A DNA stretch of 64,000 bases from Cladopsammia gracilis. Its lineage: Eukaryota; Cnidaria; Anthozoa; Scleractinia; Dendrophylliidae. This document shows, one piece after another, positions 7,991 to 16,800 of the stretch. The stretch covers positions 339,501-403,500 of the forward strand of contig JAJGOT010000115.1 of assembly GCA_022457155.1 (NCBI GenBank), read 5' to 3'. The position numbers and the translations under genes were made by a program. Below the pieces are notes generated by a model. It was not told where the DNA came from and did not search any database. It was given only the letters and a program-made list of their open reading frames with translations. How positions within the stretch are numbered: the stretch's first letter is position 1; each line of letters opens with the position of its first letter.

Positions 7991-9241
7991 ATGGCTGTGC
8001 AAGCAAACCTCCTCCCAACGAACGCAGAGAAGACTCTTGGTGCAATGAAAGCAGAGCGCACCGTAAAGCGCATCACATTCGATCGCTCTACGGCCCAGCC
8101 GGGCGAGACACTGTACGTTACGGTGCCCAAGCTCAACGAACATGAAGTTATCGTGCCAGGCTCGCTTGCCTTGATCTTTAACATCGACCTTACCGGCGGC
8201 CACGCAAACAACTCTCTTGTACAAAATGTCTCCAGAGCACTAGTTGACAGGCTCGTTGTCAAGTTTGCCGCCACCACTGTCCAGGACACCGTCGGGTACG
8301 ATATTTACAAGATCTTTGAGGACCTCTTCCTCTCTGTCGACAAGCGCGAAAACATGCTTTCAGAGGGCATCCAGAGCGTTGACTTGTGCAAGATTCGCTC
8401 TAATTCCGGCGACAAGAAGACCTCGAGCGTGGATGTGGAAAACAAGCTGGAGACCATTTACAAGAACAAATACCGCATCAATCTGGATCACCAGATTCTA
8501 ACGGACCACGGCGTCATGTACCCGCAGGCCCTCTACAACGATTTGACATTCGAGATTACGCTCGCCCAGGCTTCTCAAGTTGTCAAGGGTTCAGATACAA
8601 GCAAGCTTGTCTACAAGTTGACAAATATCCAGCTTGAGTACGAGACAATCCGAAGTAAGCAGCTGGCTGACGAGGCAACAAGTGTACTCTCTAGCGGAAA
8701 GGCGTTTGCCTACGACCATATCATGCGAGAGGAAGTGGTCCCCTTCTCTAAGGGTTCAGATGCACGGCTAAATCTCAGGGTGAACCCTCAGCGCAGATCA
8801 CTGAAAGCCATCCTTCTGCTATTCATAGAGCCATACACGGCTGGAGCCCGGGACTCAGAAAAATACTTCAATCCAGACATTACCAAGGTGAATGTTACCA
8901 TCAACGGCTCGCCCAACAGGATTTACAACGAAGGCATCAGCGGGACAGACATGTGGAACGAGCTCAGCCGCCTCTTTAAAAAGAGTGGTGACGGCAGGCC
9001 CAACATGAATCTGACCAAATATCTCACGGGAAACAAGTTCGGCCTTCTTATCGACCTTCGGTCCATGGCTGATACAACCCTTCACGGTACCGGCCAACGC
9101 CTTGTCAACACAAAGGACGGCGTTCATCTTGAGCTTGAGAGATCACCCTCCGGCTCAGGAAACGTGCACTGCAACATATTCACCATCAGCGACTCGCAGA
9201 TGAACATCATGGCCAGGCAGCTGCAGGCTGTTCAGTATTAA
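7991..9241 (+). CDS. Major capsid protein (hexon, double jelly roll)
   Basis: The protein has 416 residues. The frame is open from 7961, but the ATG at 7991 directly follows the promoter motif and gives the expected MAVQANLLPTN start. The sequence is beta-rich throughout and carries segments typical of Polinton/adintovirus hexons, such as VPGSLALIFNIDL (about 55-67), an NDLTFEITLAQ strand, and the FNPDITKVNVTINGSPN...GTDMWNEL region near residues 297-325. Trimers of this double jelly roll build the icosahedral shell. It heads a ~5.8 kb rightward block that continues with the packaging ATPase and ends with the integrase. The frame is intact. Confidence 0.9.
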   Translation: MAVQANLLPTNAEKTLGAMKAERTVKRITFDRSTAQPGETLYVTVPKLNEHEVIVPGSLALIFNIDLTGGHANNSLVQNVSRALVDRLVVKFAATTVQDTVGYDIYKIFEDLFLSVDKRENMLSEGIQSVDLCKIRSNSGDKKTSSVDVENKLETIYKNKYRINLDHQILTDHGVMYPQALYNDLTFEITLAQASQVVKGSDTSKLVYKLTNIQLEYETIRSKQLADEATSVLSSGKAFAYDHIMREEVVPFSKGSDARLNLRVNPQRRSLKAILLLFIEPYTAGARDSEKYFNPDITKVNVTINGSPNRIYNEGISGTDMWNELSRLFKKSGDGRPNMNLTKYLTGNKFGLLIDLRSMADTTLHGTGQRLVNTKDGVHLELERSPSGSGNVHCNIFTISDSQMNIMARQLQAVQY

Positions 9242-9247
9242 GTATAG

Positions 9248-9853
9248 ATGGACCCCCAAAAGTTGCCTTTCAATGCTCTAATCATAGGGCCGACTAACTC
9301 TGGCAAAACACAATATCTCTTGAATCAGCTACGCGGCCCCTTCCGGGGCAAGTTTGATTATATCGTTCTCTTGTGCCCAACCTTTGTTCACAACAAGACA
9401 TATGATGGGTTCATAGACAATGAGCCACGCATTTTCGTGATTGACTGCCAGCAGCACGAGATTGAATTTTGGTTAAAACTAGCCAGTTATCACTTCGACG
9501 GGACAAACACTCTCATCGTTCTCGACGACTGCGCCGCTTCGAAGGATGTGAAAGGCCGCACGAGTCAACTTGTCAACCTAGGCTTCAGTGCCAGGCACAG
9601 CGGTAGTTCCGTGTGGGTGTTGGCGCAGCAGTTAACCAGCATTGCCAAGCCGTTTAGAGAAAATGTGGCAGCGATCGTGCTTTTTTACACACCATCAAGC
9701 AAAACAACTAAGGCCATCTTTGACGACTATGCCGGCGAGCTCACACATGAAGAGTACAAAGAGCTTATTGCAAGATTGAAGAGGGGCAAGTTCGGTCACA
9801 TGGTTTTCTCTCTACGCCACCCTTATGGGGTTAATATATACTCTGAACCATGA
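9248..9853 (+). CDS. Genome-packaging ATPase (A32-like, FtsK/HerA superfamily)
   Basis: The protein has 201 residues, a normal length for this compact family. Walker A is GPTNSGKT (residues 14-21). Walker B is TLIVLDD with D93-D94. The conserved glutamine sensor follows in VWVLAQQLT (about 123-130), and a LFYTPSS strand comes after. The enzyme would pump element DNA into the capsid using ATP. It starts 6 bp after the hexon stop, behind AAGTATAG, and its TGA overlaps the next gene's ATG (ATGA). Hexon plus packaging ATPase is core evidence that the element can form virions. Confidence 0.93.
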   Translation: MDPQKLPFNALIIGPTNSGKTQYLLNQLRGPFRGKFDYIVLLCPTFVHNKTYDGFIDNEPRIFVIDCQQHEIEFWLKLASYHFDGTNTLIVLDDCAASKDVKGRTSQLVNLGFSARHSGSSVWVLAQQLTSIAKPFRENVAAIVLFYTPSSKTTKAIFDDYAGELTHEEYKELIARLKRGKFGHMVFSLRHPYGVNIYSEP

Positions 9854-10089
9854 ATGCCTCCACCAGTCTCCACAAGCTCACAGTCTTTTCACAGCTTCTT
9901 GGTGAATTACAAAGCAGGACGGAAGAGATGCAAATCCAGAAAATCAAAGCCGCTGGCGAGGATGATCTGCGCCTCATGCTTCTTAGCCGATATCCTTTGA
10001 AAGTTGTAAAAATGCCAGACACAATGACTTCACTCATACGGGAGATTGAAAATATTTTGCCTGACATCAATAGAATAATTGAAAATTAA
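9850..10089 (+). CDS. Small alpha-helical protein (79 aa)
   Basis: The ATG overlaps the ATPase stop by four bases. An AATATATACT motif lies about 13 bases upstream, inside the end of the ATPase gene. The protein is mostly amphipathic helix (LLGELQSRTEEMQIQKIKAA), with a short basic centre and an Ile-rich end; no cysteines and no membrane helix. Family unknown. The spacing implies tight co-expression with the ATPase. Confidence 0.65.
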   Translation: MNASTSLHKLTVFSQLLGELQSRTEEMQIQKIKAAGEDDLRLMLLSRYPLKVVKMPDTMTSLIREIENILPDINRIIEN

Positions 10090-10099
10090 TATATACACG

Positions 10100-10363
10100 A
10101 TGGCAACAAACCCTGGAGACACGCAGGTAAAAAAAGGGGTAATAATCGGACTAGCCCCCCAGGAAACCGAGGACATGATCCGGAACTCAACAACAGCAAT
10201 GACCCGCGAAGAAGCTAACCTACCCAAGGAAGTCTATGACTTTCTGGAACTATTTTATGCATGCGGAGAAGAACCTAAATTCACCATTTTGTTTCTGGAG
10301 ACTGTTTGTAGCATTATAGCTGAATCCAAAAATAAAAGTATACAGGATGGCAACACCCCCTGA
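10100..10363 (+). CDS. Small uncharacterised protein (87 aa)
   Basis: The ATG at 10100 directly follows TATATACACG, the strongest form of the promoter motif; an upstream in-frame ATG at 10079 lies within the previous gene's end and is unlikely. The 87-residue product is acidic with a hydrophobic C-terminal helix (FTILFLETVCSIIAE). It overlaps the next gene start by 17 bp. No family recognised. Confidence 0.6.
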   Translation: MATNPGDTQVKKGVIIGLAPQETEDMIRNSTTAMTREEANLPKEVYDFLELFYACGEEPKFTILFLETVCSIIAESKNKSIQDGNTP

Positions 10364-10988
10364 AGACGAGGCCGCAATGAATGAAATCATGCAGATGCTG
10401 GAGTCAGGGCCTGATAGCTCCTTGCCATCAGCGATTCCTGAAGTCTTAACAGGTCCAGACACTCAAGCTCAACGTGAGAAACTGGCAGTCCTTGTTTCAA
10501 CAGGCAAATCAAAAGAGGCCATCGGTGTTCAGCTCACACATGAGCAGGTTAAGCGACTGACAGATAAGGAGGTTGAAAAATTCTATAAAAGATATGAAGC
10601 CTACGTCGGCAACAAGACAACCGAGTCTCTGATTGACAGCTTCATAATGCTCGTAACCAAAGGCGCCGGCATGGTTGTTAAGATTGACGACGTGGAGGCC
10701 CTGCAGAAAGAACTCAAAAATGACTACATGATTCAACATGAGCTGTCATCTATTGCTGGAGGCCTGGCACTGCGATGTGGGCGATTCTTGGCCTTAGCCA
10801 ATGCTGCTTTGATCACTACAAAACACATCGACTTCAAAAAGGAGTCTCCACCCGCTCACCCAAGCAGCAGGGATAGTGAAGGCTACCCCCTGGAGGGCTT
10901 TGACGAAGTTGGCGGACCACGAAGGGACCACGAAGGAACCATGAAGGAACCACAAAGGAACCATGAAGGAACCATGAAGGAACCATGA
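10347..10988 (+). CDS. Conserved Polinton helical protein with minisatellite-encoded tail
   Basis: The protein has 213 residues. The core (about 20-170) includes GKSKEAIGVQLTHEQVKRLT and a hydrophobic Ser/Ile/Met/Val helix, then SSIAGGLALRCGRFLALANAALI, which may touch membrane. I recall similar proteins from cnidarian Polintons without a known function. The last ~22 residues (repeating HEGTMKEP) are encoded by an 11-bp minisatellite, and the stop codon is supplied by one repeat unit. A GTATACAGG motif precedes the ATG. The start overlaps the previous gene by 17 bp. Confidence 0.75.
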   Translation: MATPPEDEAAMNEIMQMLESGPDSSLPSAIPEVLTGPDTQAQREKLAVLVSTGKSKEAIGVQLTHEQVKRLTDKEVEKFYKRYEAYVGNKTTESLIDSFIMLVTKGAGMVVKIDDVEALQKELKNDYMIQHELSSIAGGLALRCGRFLALANAALITTKHIDFKKESPPAHPSSRDSEGYPLEGFDEVGGPRRDHEGTMKEPQRNHEGTMKEP

Positions 10989-11056
10989 AGGAACCACGAA
11001 GGAACCATAAAGGAACCATGAAGGAACCATGAAGGAACCATTAAGGAACCACGAAG
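10921..11056. repeat. 11-bp minisatellite (GAAGGAACCAT)n
   Basis: About twelve head-to-tail copies of GAAGGAACCAT/C with few changes. Because 11 is not a multiple of 3, the array cycles through all three frames every 33 bp. It encodes the C-terminal tail of the upstream protein and supplies its TGA. It is the only tandem array inside the element's coding block. Confidence 0.95.
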
Positions 11057-11078
11057 GTTAAAATAAAATATATACACG

Positions 11079-11483
11079 ATGGCGCAACCACTCGAGACGA
11101 TTCCTGAAGAAAAAGTTGCTCCTACATCCACGCACGTAACCTCTGATACCTCAAAGACTGCTCCGGCTAAAAACCCTGGCCGTGTTGCTTCTGGAAAAGC
11201 CTTGGCTGCACGAAAACGGCAGGCAAAAGAGGCAAAAAAACAAGCCAGCCAGGCAGACGAGCCTGCCCCAAACGAGGCGCCGACGAAGGCAGAATCTAGC
11301 AGCAACACTCTTCTCATCCTTGGTGTTGGAGGGTTGATTGTCTCCGCTTTGGGCGTCTATTACCAGCGCGAGGCCATTATGAATGCCCTTGGGCGCAACA
11401 AGACACCACCAGCAGCAGAAGCAGCAGAGGCCCCTCCACCAACACAGATGCCACCAAGAGGAGGAATTATAGAAATGGAGTAA
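11079..11483 (+). CDS. Small basic single-pass membrane protein with NPGRVASGKALA motif
   Basis: The protein has 134 residues and starts after TATATACACG. The N-terminus is Pro/Thr-rich. A basic helix with NPGRVASGKALAARKRQAKEAKK-type composition (about 33-55) follows, then a flexible Ala/Glu/Pro stretch, a membrane helix (TLLILGVGGLIVSALGVYY, about 76-94) and a Pro-rich tail. The basic segment could bind DNA or capsid protein. I recall similar NPxRVxxGKxLA proteins in related elements, function unknown. It sits in the capsid-to-integrase block. Confidence 0.7.
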   Translation: MAQPLETIPEEKVAPTSTHVTSDTSKTAPAKNPGRVASGKALAARKRQAKEAKKQASQADEPAPNEAPTKAESSSNTLLILGVGGLIVSALGVYYQREAIMNALGRNKTPPAAEAAEAPPPTQMPPRGGIIEME

Positions 11484-11505
11484 AAAAAAAATTTATATGT
11501 ATACC

Positions 11506-11781
11506 ATGAATGCTCAAGACTTTGACAACTTTACTGACTGTGTTGGCATCGGTTTTCTTTGGGCTTGGACTACATTCGTCACCCTCACCGTAATTAACAA
11601 TGCATGTAAGACACGCGATGAAAAGTCAATTGCTGCACACGAAGAGCGAAGACCTATGGGACTTGCTGAGTATAAGAAGAAGAAGCGACTAGAAAGGAAA
11701 CTTGTTGCACACGATGAAGAGATAGGACAGCAGGCACTTTGTGAGTTTACAAAAAAAAGCATAAATATACACCATGTCTGA
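11506..11781 (+). CDS. Small membrane protein with basic C-terminal helix (91 aa)
   Basis: An ATG at 11497 lies within the promoter motif itself; the ATG at 11506, after TATGTATACC, is preferred. The N-terminus holds a membrane helix (IGFLWAWTTFVTLTVI, about 15-30). The rest is strongly basic with KKKKRLERK. The last codons overlap the next gene's start (11774). Probably a virion or membrane component; family unknown. Confidence 0.6.
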   Translation: MNAQDFDNFTDCVGIGFLWAWTTFVTLTVINNACKTRDEKSIAAHEERRPMGLAEYKKKKRLERKLVAHDEEIGQQALCEFTKKSINIHHV

Positions 11782-11995
11782 CAACAAGCTCGTAAAATCT
11801 GTTCTCGATGCTGCCACAGTCACTGGCCTTGTCGCTGGTATTGGCTGGATTGGCAAGAAAATCATCAAAGAAAACCTCACAGCTGACCCCAGCACAAGTC
11901 TGATGAATTACGTCAAGTTCGTAGCTGCCATGACTGGGAGCTTCGCGATCAAGAAATACCTCGAGGACCAGAAAATCCTCCCTTCCACGGTGTAA
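11774..11995 (+). CDS. Small two-helix membrane protein (73 aa)
   Basis: The start follows AATATACACC. The 73-residue product has a hydrophobic Gly-rich helix (TVTGLVAGIGWIGKKII) and a second one (NYVKFVAAMTGSFAIKKYL), with a polar loop containing DPSTSLMN. I recall close relatives in cnidarian Polintons, annotated only as hypothetical. Likely a membrane or virion-interior protein. It overlaps the preceding frame by 8 bp. Confidence 0.7.
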   Translation: MSDNKLVKSVLDAATVTGLVAGIGWIGKKIIKENLTADPSTSLMNYVKFVAAMTGSFAIKKYLEDQKILPSTV

Positions 11996-12006
11996 TTATA
12001 TACAAG

Positions 12007-12435
12007 ATGGCCTCAATCGCTATCATGGTTGGTGGAGCAATTCTAAACGCAGCTGCTTTCACTGGCGGCAATTATCTTGCAAAATACTTGTCTGGCGACA
12101 GTGGCCAAGCCGCTCTGGATGAAAAAATCAGACACGATAAAGCATTAGAAGCCTATCAAGCGGCCTACGCCAAATACCAGAAAGACCGCACAAAGCTCCT
12201 CGACTGGATTGCAACCAACGATCGGATCAAAGATCAAGCGAAAAAGAACTTTCAAGACACTGACCAAGCTCTAGTGCTCTACAACCAAACACATCGGGAC
12301 CAGCAAATAACACTCCCCAAAGAGCCGGAGTTCTCTGACTTCTATAAGCCGGGCCCTCAGCAGAAAAAAGGCGAACTCTTGTTTATCGGTACTGGCGCAC
12401 TCGCCCTTGGTTATGCAGCGTTTCGCTTTCTGTAA
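12007..12435 (+). CDS. Membrane-flanked helical protein (142 aa)
   Basis: The start follows TATATACAAG. It has a hydrophobic N-terminus (SIAIMVGGAILNAAAFTGGNYL), a long charged helix with repeated Tyr/Lys/Ala (about 40-80), a QDTDQAL segment, a SDFYKPG turn and a C-terminal membrane helix (LLFIGTGALALGYAAFRF). I recall close relatives across cnidarian Polintons. A membrane segment at each end suggests both termini are embedded, as expected of a small virion or membrane-remodelling protein. Function unknown. Confidence 0.72.
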   Translation: MASIAIMVGGAILNAAAFTGGNYLAKYLSGDSGQAALDEKIRHDKALEAYQAAYAKYQKDRTKLLDWIATNDRIKDQAKKNFQDTDQALVLYNQTHRDQQITLPKEPEFSDFYKPGPQQKKGELLFIGTGALALGYAAFRFL

Positions 12436-12494
12436 AAAATCGGCAAGGGGCGGCATAACCAATTGAAGAAACCCCTTCCCTTGGTATATACAAC

Positions 12495-12737
12495 ATGTCT
12501 AAGACCTGTGCGAAGGCAAAGTTACCAGACTTCTCAGAAATGTCTAATCGCTTTATCTATAAAAGCATCGAAGACATTGTTGATTCATTTCATGAATGTA
12601 TTCAACTTTTTGAAGAAATTGCAAATAGCGATTATGCGACTCCATCGGAAAAATATAAAGCTTCAAAAGCTATACGAAAATTTGCTTTTGCCCGTAATCA
12701 TCTCATTGACATGATGCATCAACTAGAAGAACAATAA
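12495..12737 (+). CDS. Small helical protein (80 aa)
   Basis: The start follows TATATACAAC. Almost all of the protein is predicted helix with charged and aromatic residues (IEDIVDSFHECIQLFEEIA; KASKAIRKFAFARNHLIDMMHQL), two cysteines and no membrane segment. It precedes the integrase by 19 bp. Family not recognised. Confidence 0.6.
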   Translation: MSKTCAKAKLPDFSEMSNRFIYKSIEDIVDSFHECIQLFEEIANSDYATPSEKYKASKAIRKFAFARNHLIDMMHQLEEQ

Positions 12738-12756
12738 CTGCTTAAATATATACACA

Positions 12757-13746
12757 ATGGACTCCAAACTCTCTAAAATCTATTATGGACCCAAAGGATA
12801 CTGGAAAGGTCTTGCCGCTGTAAAAAAGCTAGCTGCAGCAGCCAAGATCTCTGAAGAGGCGGCAAAGAAATGGCTCGTCAAACAAGCCCTTTGGCAAATA
12901 TATCTCCCTGCGCCACGTCACATCCCTAGGCCCAAATTTGATGTCTTTACACCCAATTCAGTGCATCAAGCTGATCTACTTTTTTTGCCACACGACAAAC
13001 TGCCTCACGGGAGAAAGGTTTACAAATATGCTTTGACAGTTGTTGATGTAGCAAGCCGTTTCAAAGCCGCAGAGCCCTTGAGTTCGAAAGAGTCTGATGA
13101 AGTTTCGAAAGCGCTGGCCCGGATATACAAGCGCGGGCCTTTGAAGTGGCCACAACTGTTGCAAGTCGACCCGGGGACAGAGTTTATGGGAGCTGTGACT
13201 AAAGAGACTGGGGCCCATAAAACAACCATTCGTCGTGGGCGTGTTGATATCCACAGAGACCAAGGGATTGTTGAAAGATTCAACAGAACCCTGGCTGAAC
13301 GACTGTTTGGTTACCAGTACGCAGTTGAAATGAATCTACCCTCTGGCCGGTCGACTGCTTGGGTTAAAAGATTGCCAGATGTTATCTCTGCCTTGAACAA
13401 TGAAGTAACCAGATTGACTGGCAAGAAGCCTTCACAAGCAATCAAAGAGAAAGCCACCTCAGCCAAGCCAGCGACCCCATATTTGAGACCAGTGGGGGCA
13501 AAGGAGAAGAAGCTCCAACCTCGGGTTAATTTACGATATCTGTATTACCCCGGCGAGCTAGAAGGTGGTAGTCGACGAGCGACGGATCCGATCTGGTCTT
13601 TGAAGGTCTACAACATTGAAAGAGTTGTCACCAAGCCAGATGCGCCCGTGGTATATTACCTATACGATGGACCCAAGCGGGGCTTCGTTCGCGAGGAGTT
13701 GATGGTTGTGCCGCCAGGCACTCAGTTGCCACCAGCTGGATTGTGA
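12757..13746 (+). CDS. Retrovirus-type integrase (rve, DDE family)
   Basis: The protein has 329 residues and starts after TATATACACA. The N-terminal ~60 residues form a helical region. The catalytic core has VHQADLLFL (D73), LQVDPGTEF (D138) and GIVERFNRTL (E173), the DDE triad with about 34 residues between the second Asp and the Glu. The C-terminal ~80 residues look like a small beta barrel or chromo-like tail (VVYYLYDGPKRGFVREELMV). It would cut and join the terminal repeats to host DNA. It is the last rightward gene, convergent with the polymerase 67 bp away. All catalytic residues are present. Confidence 0.93.
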   Translation: MDSKLSKIYYGPKGYWKGLAAVKKLAAAAKISEEAAKKWLVKQALWQIYLPAPRHIPRPKFDVFTPNSVHQADLLFLPHDKLPHGRKVYKYALTVVDVASRFKAAEPLSSKESDEVSKALARIYKRGPLKWPQLLQVDPGTEFMGAVTKETGAHKTTIRRGRVDIHRDQGIVERFNRTLAERLFGYQYAVEMNLPSGRSTAWVKRLPDVISALNNEVTRLTGKKPSQAIKEKATSAKPATPYLRPVGAKEKKLQPRVNLRYLYYPGELEGGSRRATDPIWSLKVYNIERVVTKPDAPVVYYLYDGPKRGFVREELMVVPPGTQLPPAGL

Positions 13747-13813
13747 AACTCGATTGGCTCTGTGTGGATGCCGTCTGGTAGCACCCAGCGCTTGTCGTAA
13801 TAAGCGGAAAGAC

Positions 13814-16800
13814 CTAGCTTACGCTGTTCGTACGTGTACAGCCTCTGTTGACTGCCATGTCTTTGAACCCATCGAGGGCTCGCTCGTATCTTTGCCAGTG
13901 GAGCTCGTTCTGCTTCTTGTTGACGCCCTTGGAGGACATCTTGGCCTGTCCGTTAGCCTCATCTTCTACGTAATAACACTTGCTGCACAGAGCGATGGCT
14001 CGTGTACCTTCTTTTTCAAGCTTGAACAGGCCAGGTTCTCTGTTGCTCCACTTGTCCCAAGAGAGCCACTTGTTTTTCTCCCTTTCAAACTGCTTGCGTA
14101 GCTCTGGTCGAACTGCCTCTTCTAGAGTGTCATGCGCAAGAGCGAAGTACATGCTGTCCGTGTCCATCTGGATTAGCTCGAAGTCACGCCTGTCGATATA
14201 ATGATCGAGGAACTCGTAGTAGAACTGGAGCATGCGCAGCTTGGCGAGTTGGTAGACTACGATACCGACTTGAAAGGGGCGGTTTATCGTGACCTTGGTT
14301 TTGCGCAACTCGAGCTTGTATGCGGCCCCGATGTCTTCGATGTCTTCGAACCAGGCGGAGCGCAGATGCTTGTCGACCTCGTCCTCGTCGCGGGTGTACA
14401 CCACTTTCGTCTGGCGCTCGACAGCCTCGATGAACTTGCCGTAGGCCGAGTTGCCCAGAAGCTTGAACACTTCTGCAAGCAAGGCTTTCTCTTTGTCAGC
14501 GTCGCCTTTCCTCCGGTTGTCTGCAACCTCCCGGACGAACCAGTCGAAAACCTTCATCGGGGTATAGTCGAGCGTGCGGTAGACCGCGGTTACTTCGAGC
14601 CCGTGATTATAGAGCCACTCTAGCACTGGGGCGTACAGCAGCACCTTTTTGGCCTGGAGCACGCCGAGCAGCTTCTTTTGTTCTGGCAACGGAGTTCTGT
14701 TGCTTTGCGCTAGGTAATCCTTCATGTGTTGTGGTACGCCCGCCTCACCAACGCACGTGTTGATGAAGAGCGGAGGGAACTCTTCGAAGCGCTCCCACAG
14801 GGTCCGGGGGACTTCGATGTCGACCTCGGCGAACCCGAACCACTGGCCTGTCACAAGCCGGATGATGAAGGGGGCAGCAGCCTGCTGGGGGTCCTCGTAG
14901 TGGACGACCCTCTCTTTGCCGCAGGGCATTTTTTGCAGCATGGTGCTGGGGTACAAAGAGTTGGCATCGAAGCCGAGAATGCGCTTCACGGGGCGCGCCA
15001 ACTCGTATCGGTGCGAACGGATGCGGGTCTCGCCGGCTACGTGCTTGCGGGTGAACACAAGACTGGGGCCACCGACCACCGCCGCTTTCAGCATTGCGTA
15101 GGCCTCGGGGCCTGGGGCATAGAGGGGCGGCCGCTTTTTCTTGGGGCCACCCAAGGTCCCGCGCAGGATGTATTGCATGCTGACCCCGGGCAAGGAGACC
15201 GCGTCTTTGAAAATGTCGACCCCAAGCCCTGTATAGAAGGCTTTCATTTTCTCGAGCGCTTCGAGAAATGGGGCAACGTCGAGGTTGTTGTAATATTGCA
15301 GCCAGTCACCGAAGGTCTTCATCCCGCGCTCTTTGAAGACCTGTTTGCATTGCTTGTACTCGTCTGGAGTGAGTATGAAGCAGTTTCGGAGTTGAGAGTA
15401 CCAACACCAGTAAGGCGGGAGGCCCTTGTAGTCGAGTTTGTCGGCACTGTCGAACCACTCATACGGGAGCCACGATTTGGTCTGGTTCGCACCGTATGTC
15501 TTCACCCATTTGTCGTACGTGATGCCTGGGGCGAGATAGTTGATTATGTCGAGGAACTTGAAGGAGGGCGTGTTGATGAACATGATTTGTCTTTGTTTCT
15601 CGCCAGCGAAGACCCCGCTCTCTTGCCCGAGGTGTTCGACGAAGTGGCGGCGGATAAGGTGCAGGTCGTAGCGGCCAGAGTTGAAGCCAACAACGGGGAC
15701 CTGGTCGCACCATTGTTTGATGAGGGTCTTTTGGGAGTCTGTCAGGCCCTCGAAGTCTGGCGGCATATAGCGCCTGGCTATGTCCTCTCGGATTGCGTTG
15801 CCACGGCGCACCAGAGATTGATAAAACAGCCGGATAAGCTCTTTGGGGTCTTTGGAGCAGATGTACTCAGGCTCGGGCTCTAGGGTGTCCGCGATGGCGA
15901 CTGAGATAGGGACATGCTCGCTTTCGTAAGAGAGATCCCGTGTTGGCTGACTTGCCTTGGCCTTGTTTTGATAGGCTTCGAAGTCGTAGACTATGGCGTG
16001 TGGATATGTTTCGTTTCTTTTGTGAGGGGCTCGAGCGTGCCACCAAGGGGCGGGGCGCTCGTGCTCCCACCGCTCAACTATATTATAACCGAGCATCGTG
16101 CGGATCTCGTGGCTGATTTTCATTGTTTTGGCGAAGGCTTGCTCCCGGGTGATTGGGTTTCCTTGCCTGTCGTTTTTGACCGCTTCGTTTCTTTGTTCGG
16201 GCGCGGGGAAACAGTGGCGGCAGCCGTGCCAGTGACAGCCGTGGAACTGGAACACGGTCTTGCTCTCTGGGTGGTAGCCGTCAACCTTGTAGCCGCCAAT
16301 GATGCGCTCGCCACCGTGGCCGCATCTGTGGTGGTGGATGTGGATGCCCCGTTGCTTAGCCTCATATTCGAGCCAACAGAGCGCGCGGATACCAAAATTG
16401 GCTTCTGGATAAAAGGCCTTCTCGAAAGCCGACTCCGGAGCAAGAATCTGGTTTCCAGGGCAGGAAATCTTGGTTTCGCCGCGAGTGCATGTCTTGGCAT
16501 GGCGGGCTAGATTATCGACCCGTGCGAACCTAGCCCCACACTCACCACAAGCGTAGTTGTTTGTGACTTTATTGATGTCGGTGATCAGAAAGGCATGTGA
16601 GTCATAGATGCCGAGTGTCATCACTGGTGAGTTGGGGGTAACTTTGTCATAATGTGAAGGTGTGTAGCTAAGAACGAAGTTGTCGTCATCTGTAACAGTG
16701 TAAACCGCAATGCCCTGTTTAAAGTGTCGTTCAAGCAAAGGAAACTTTTTAAAGGGCACAAGATTGCCAACCGTCCGAGCCTGCTGCTGAGCGTCGAAGA

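Noticed and set aside
7963..8289. Upstream 109-codon extension of the coiled-coil gene
   Set aside because: It is antisense to the hexon N-terminus, and the ATG at 7962 sits at the promoter motif like other genes of the element.
10794..11317. - strand frames with repeated Trp-Phe-Leu-Gly-Ser units
   Set aside because: Antisense translation of the 11-bp minisatellite; no start context and no independent support.
14201..15883. Long + strand frames (140, 385 codons) opposite the polymerase
   Set aside because: Mirror frames of a GC-rich coding sequence. The - strand holds all the polymerase motifs.
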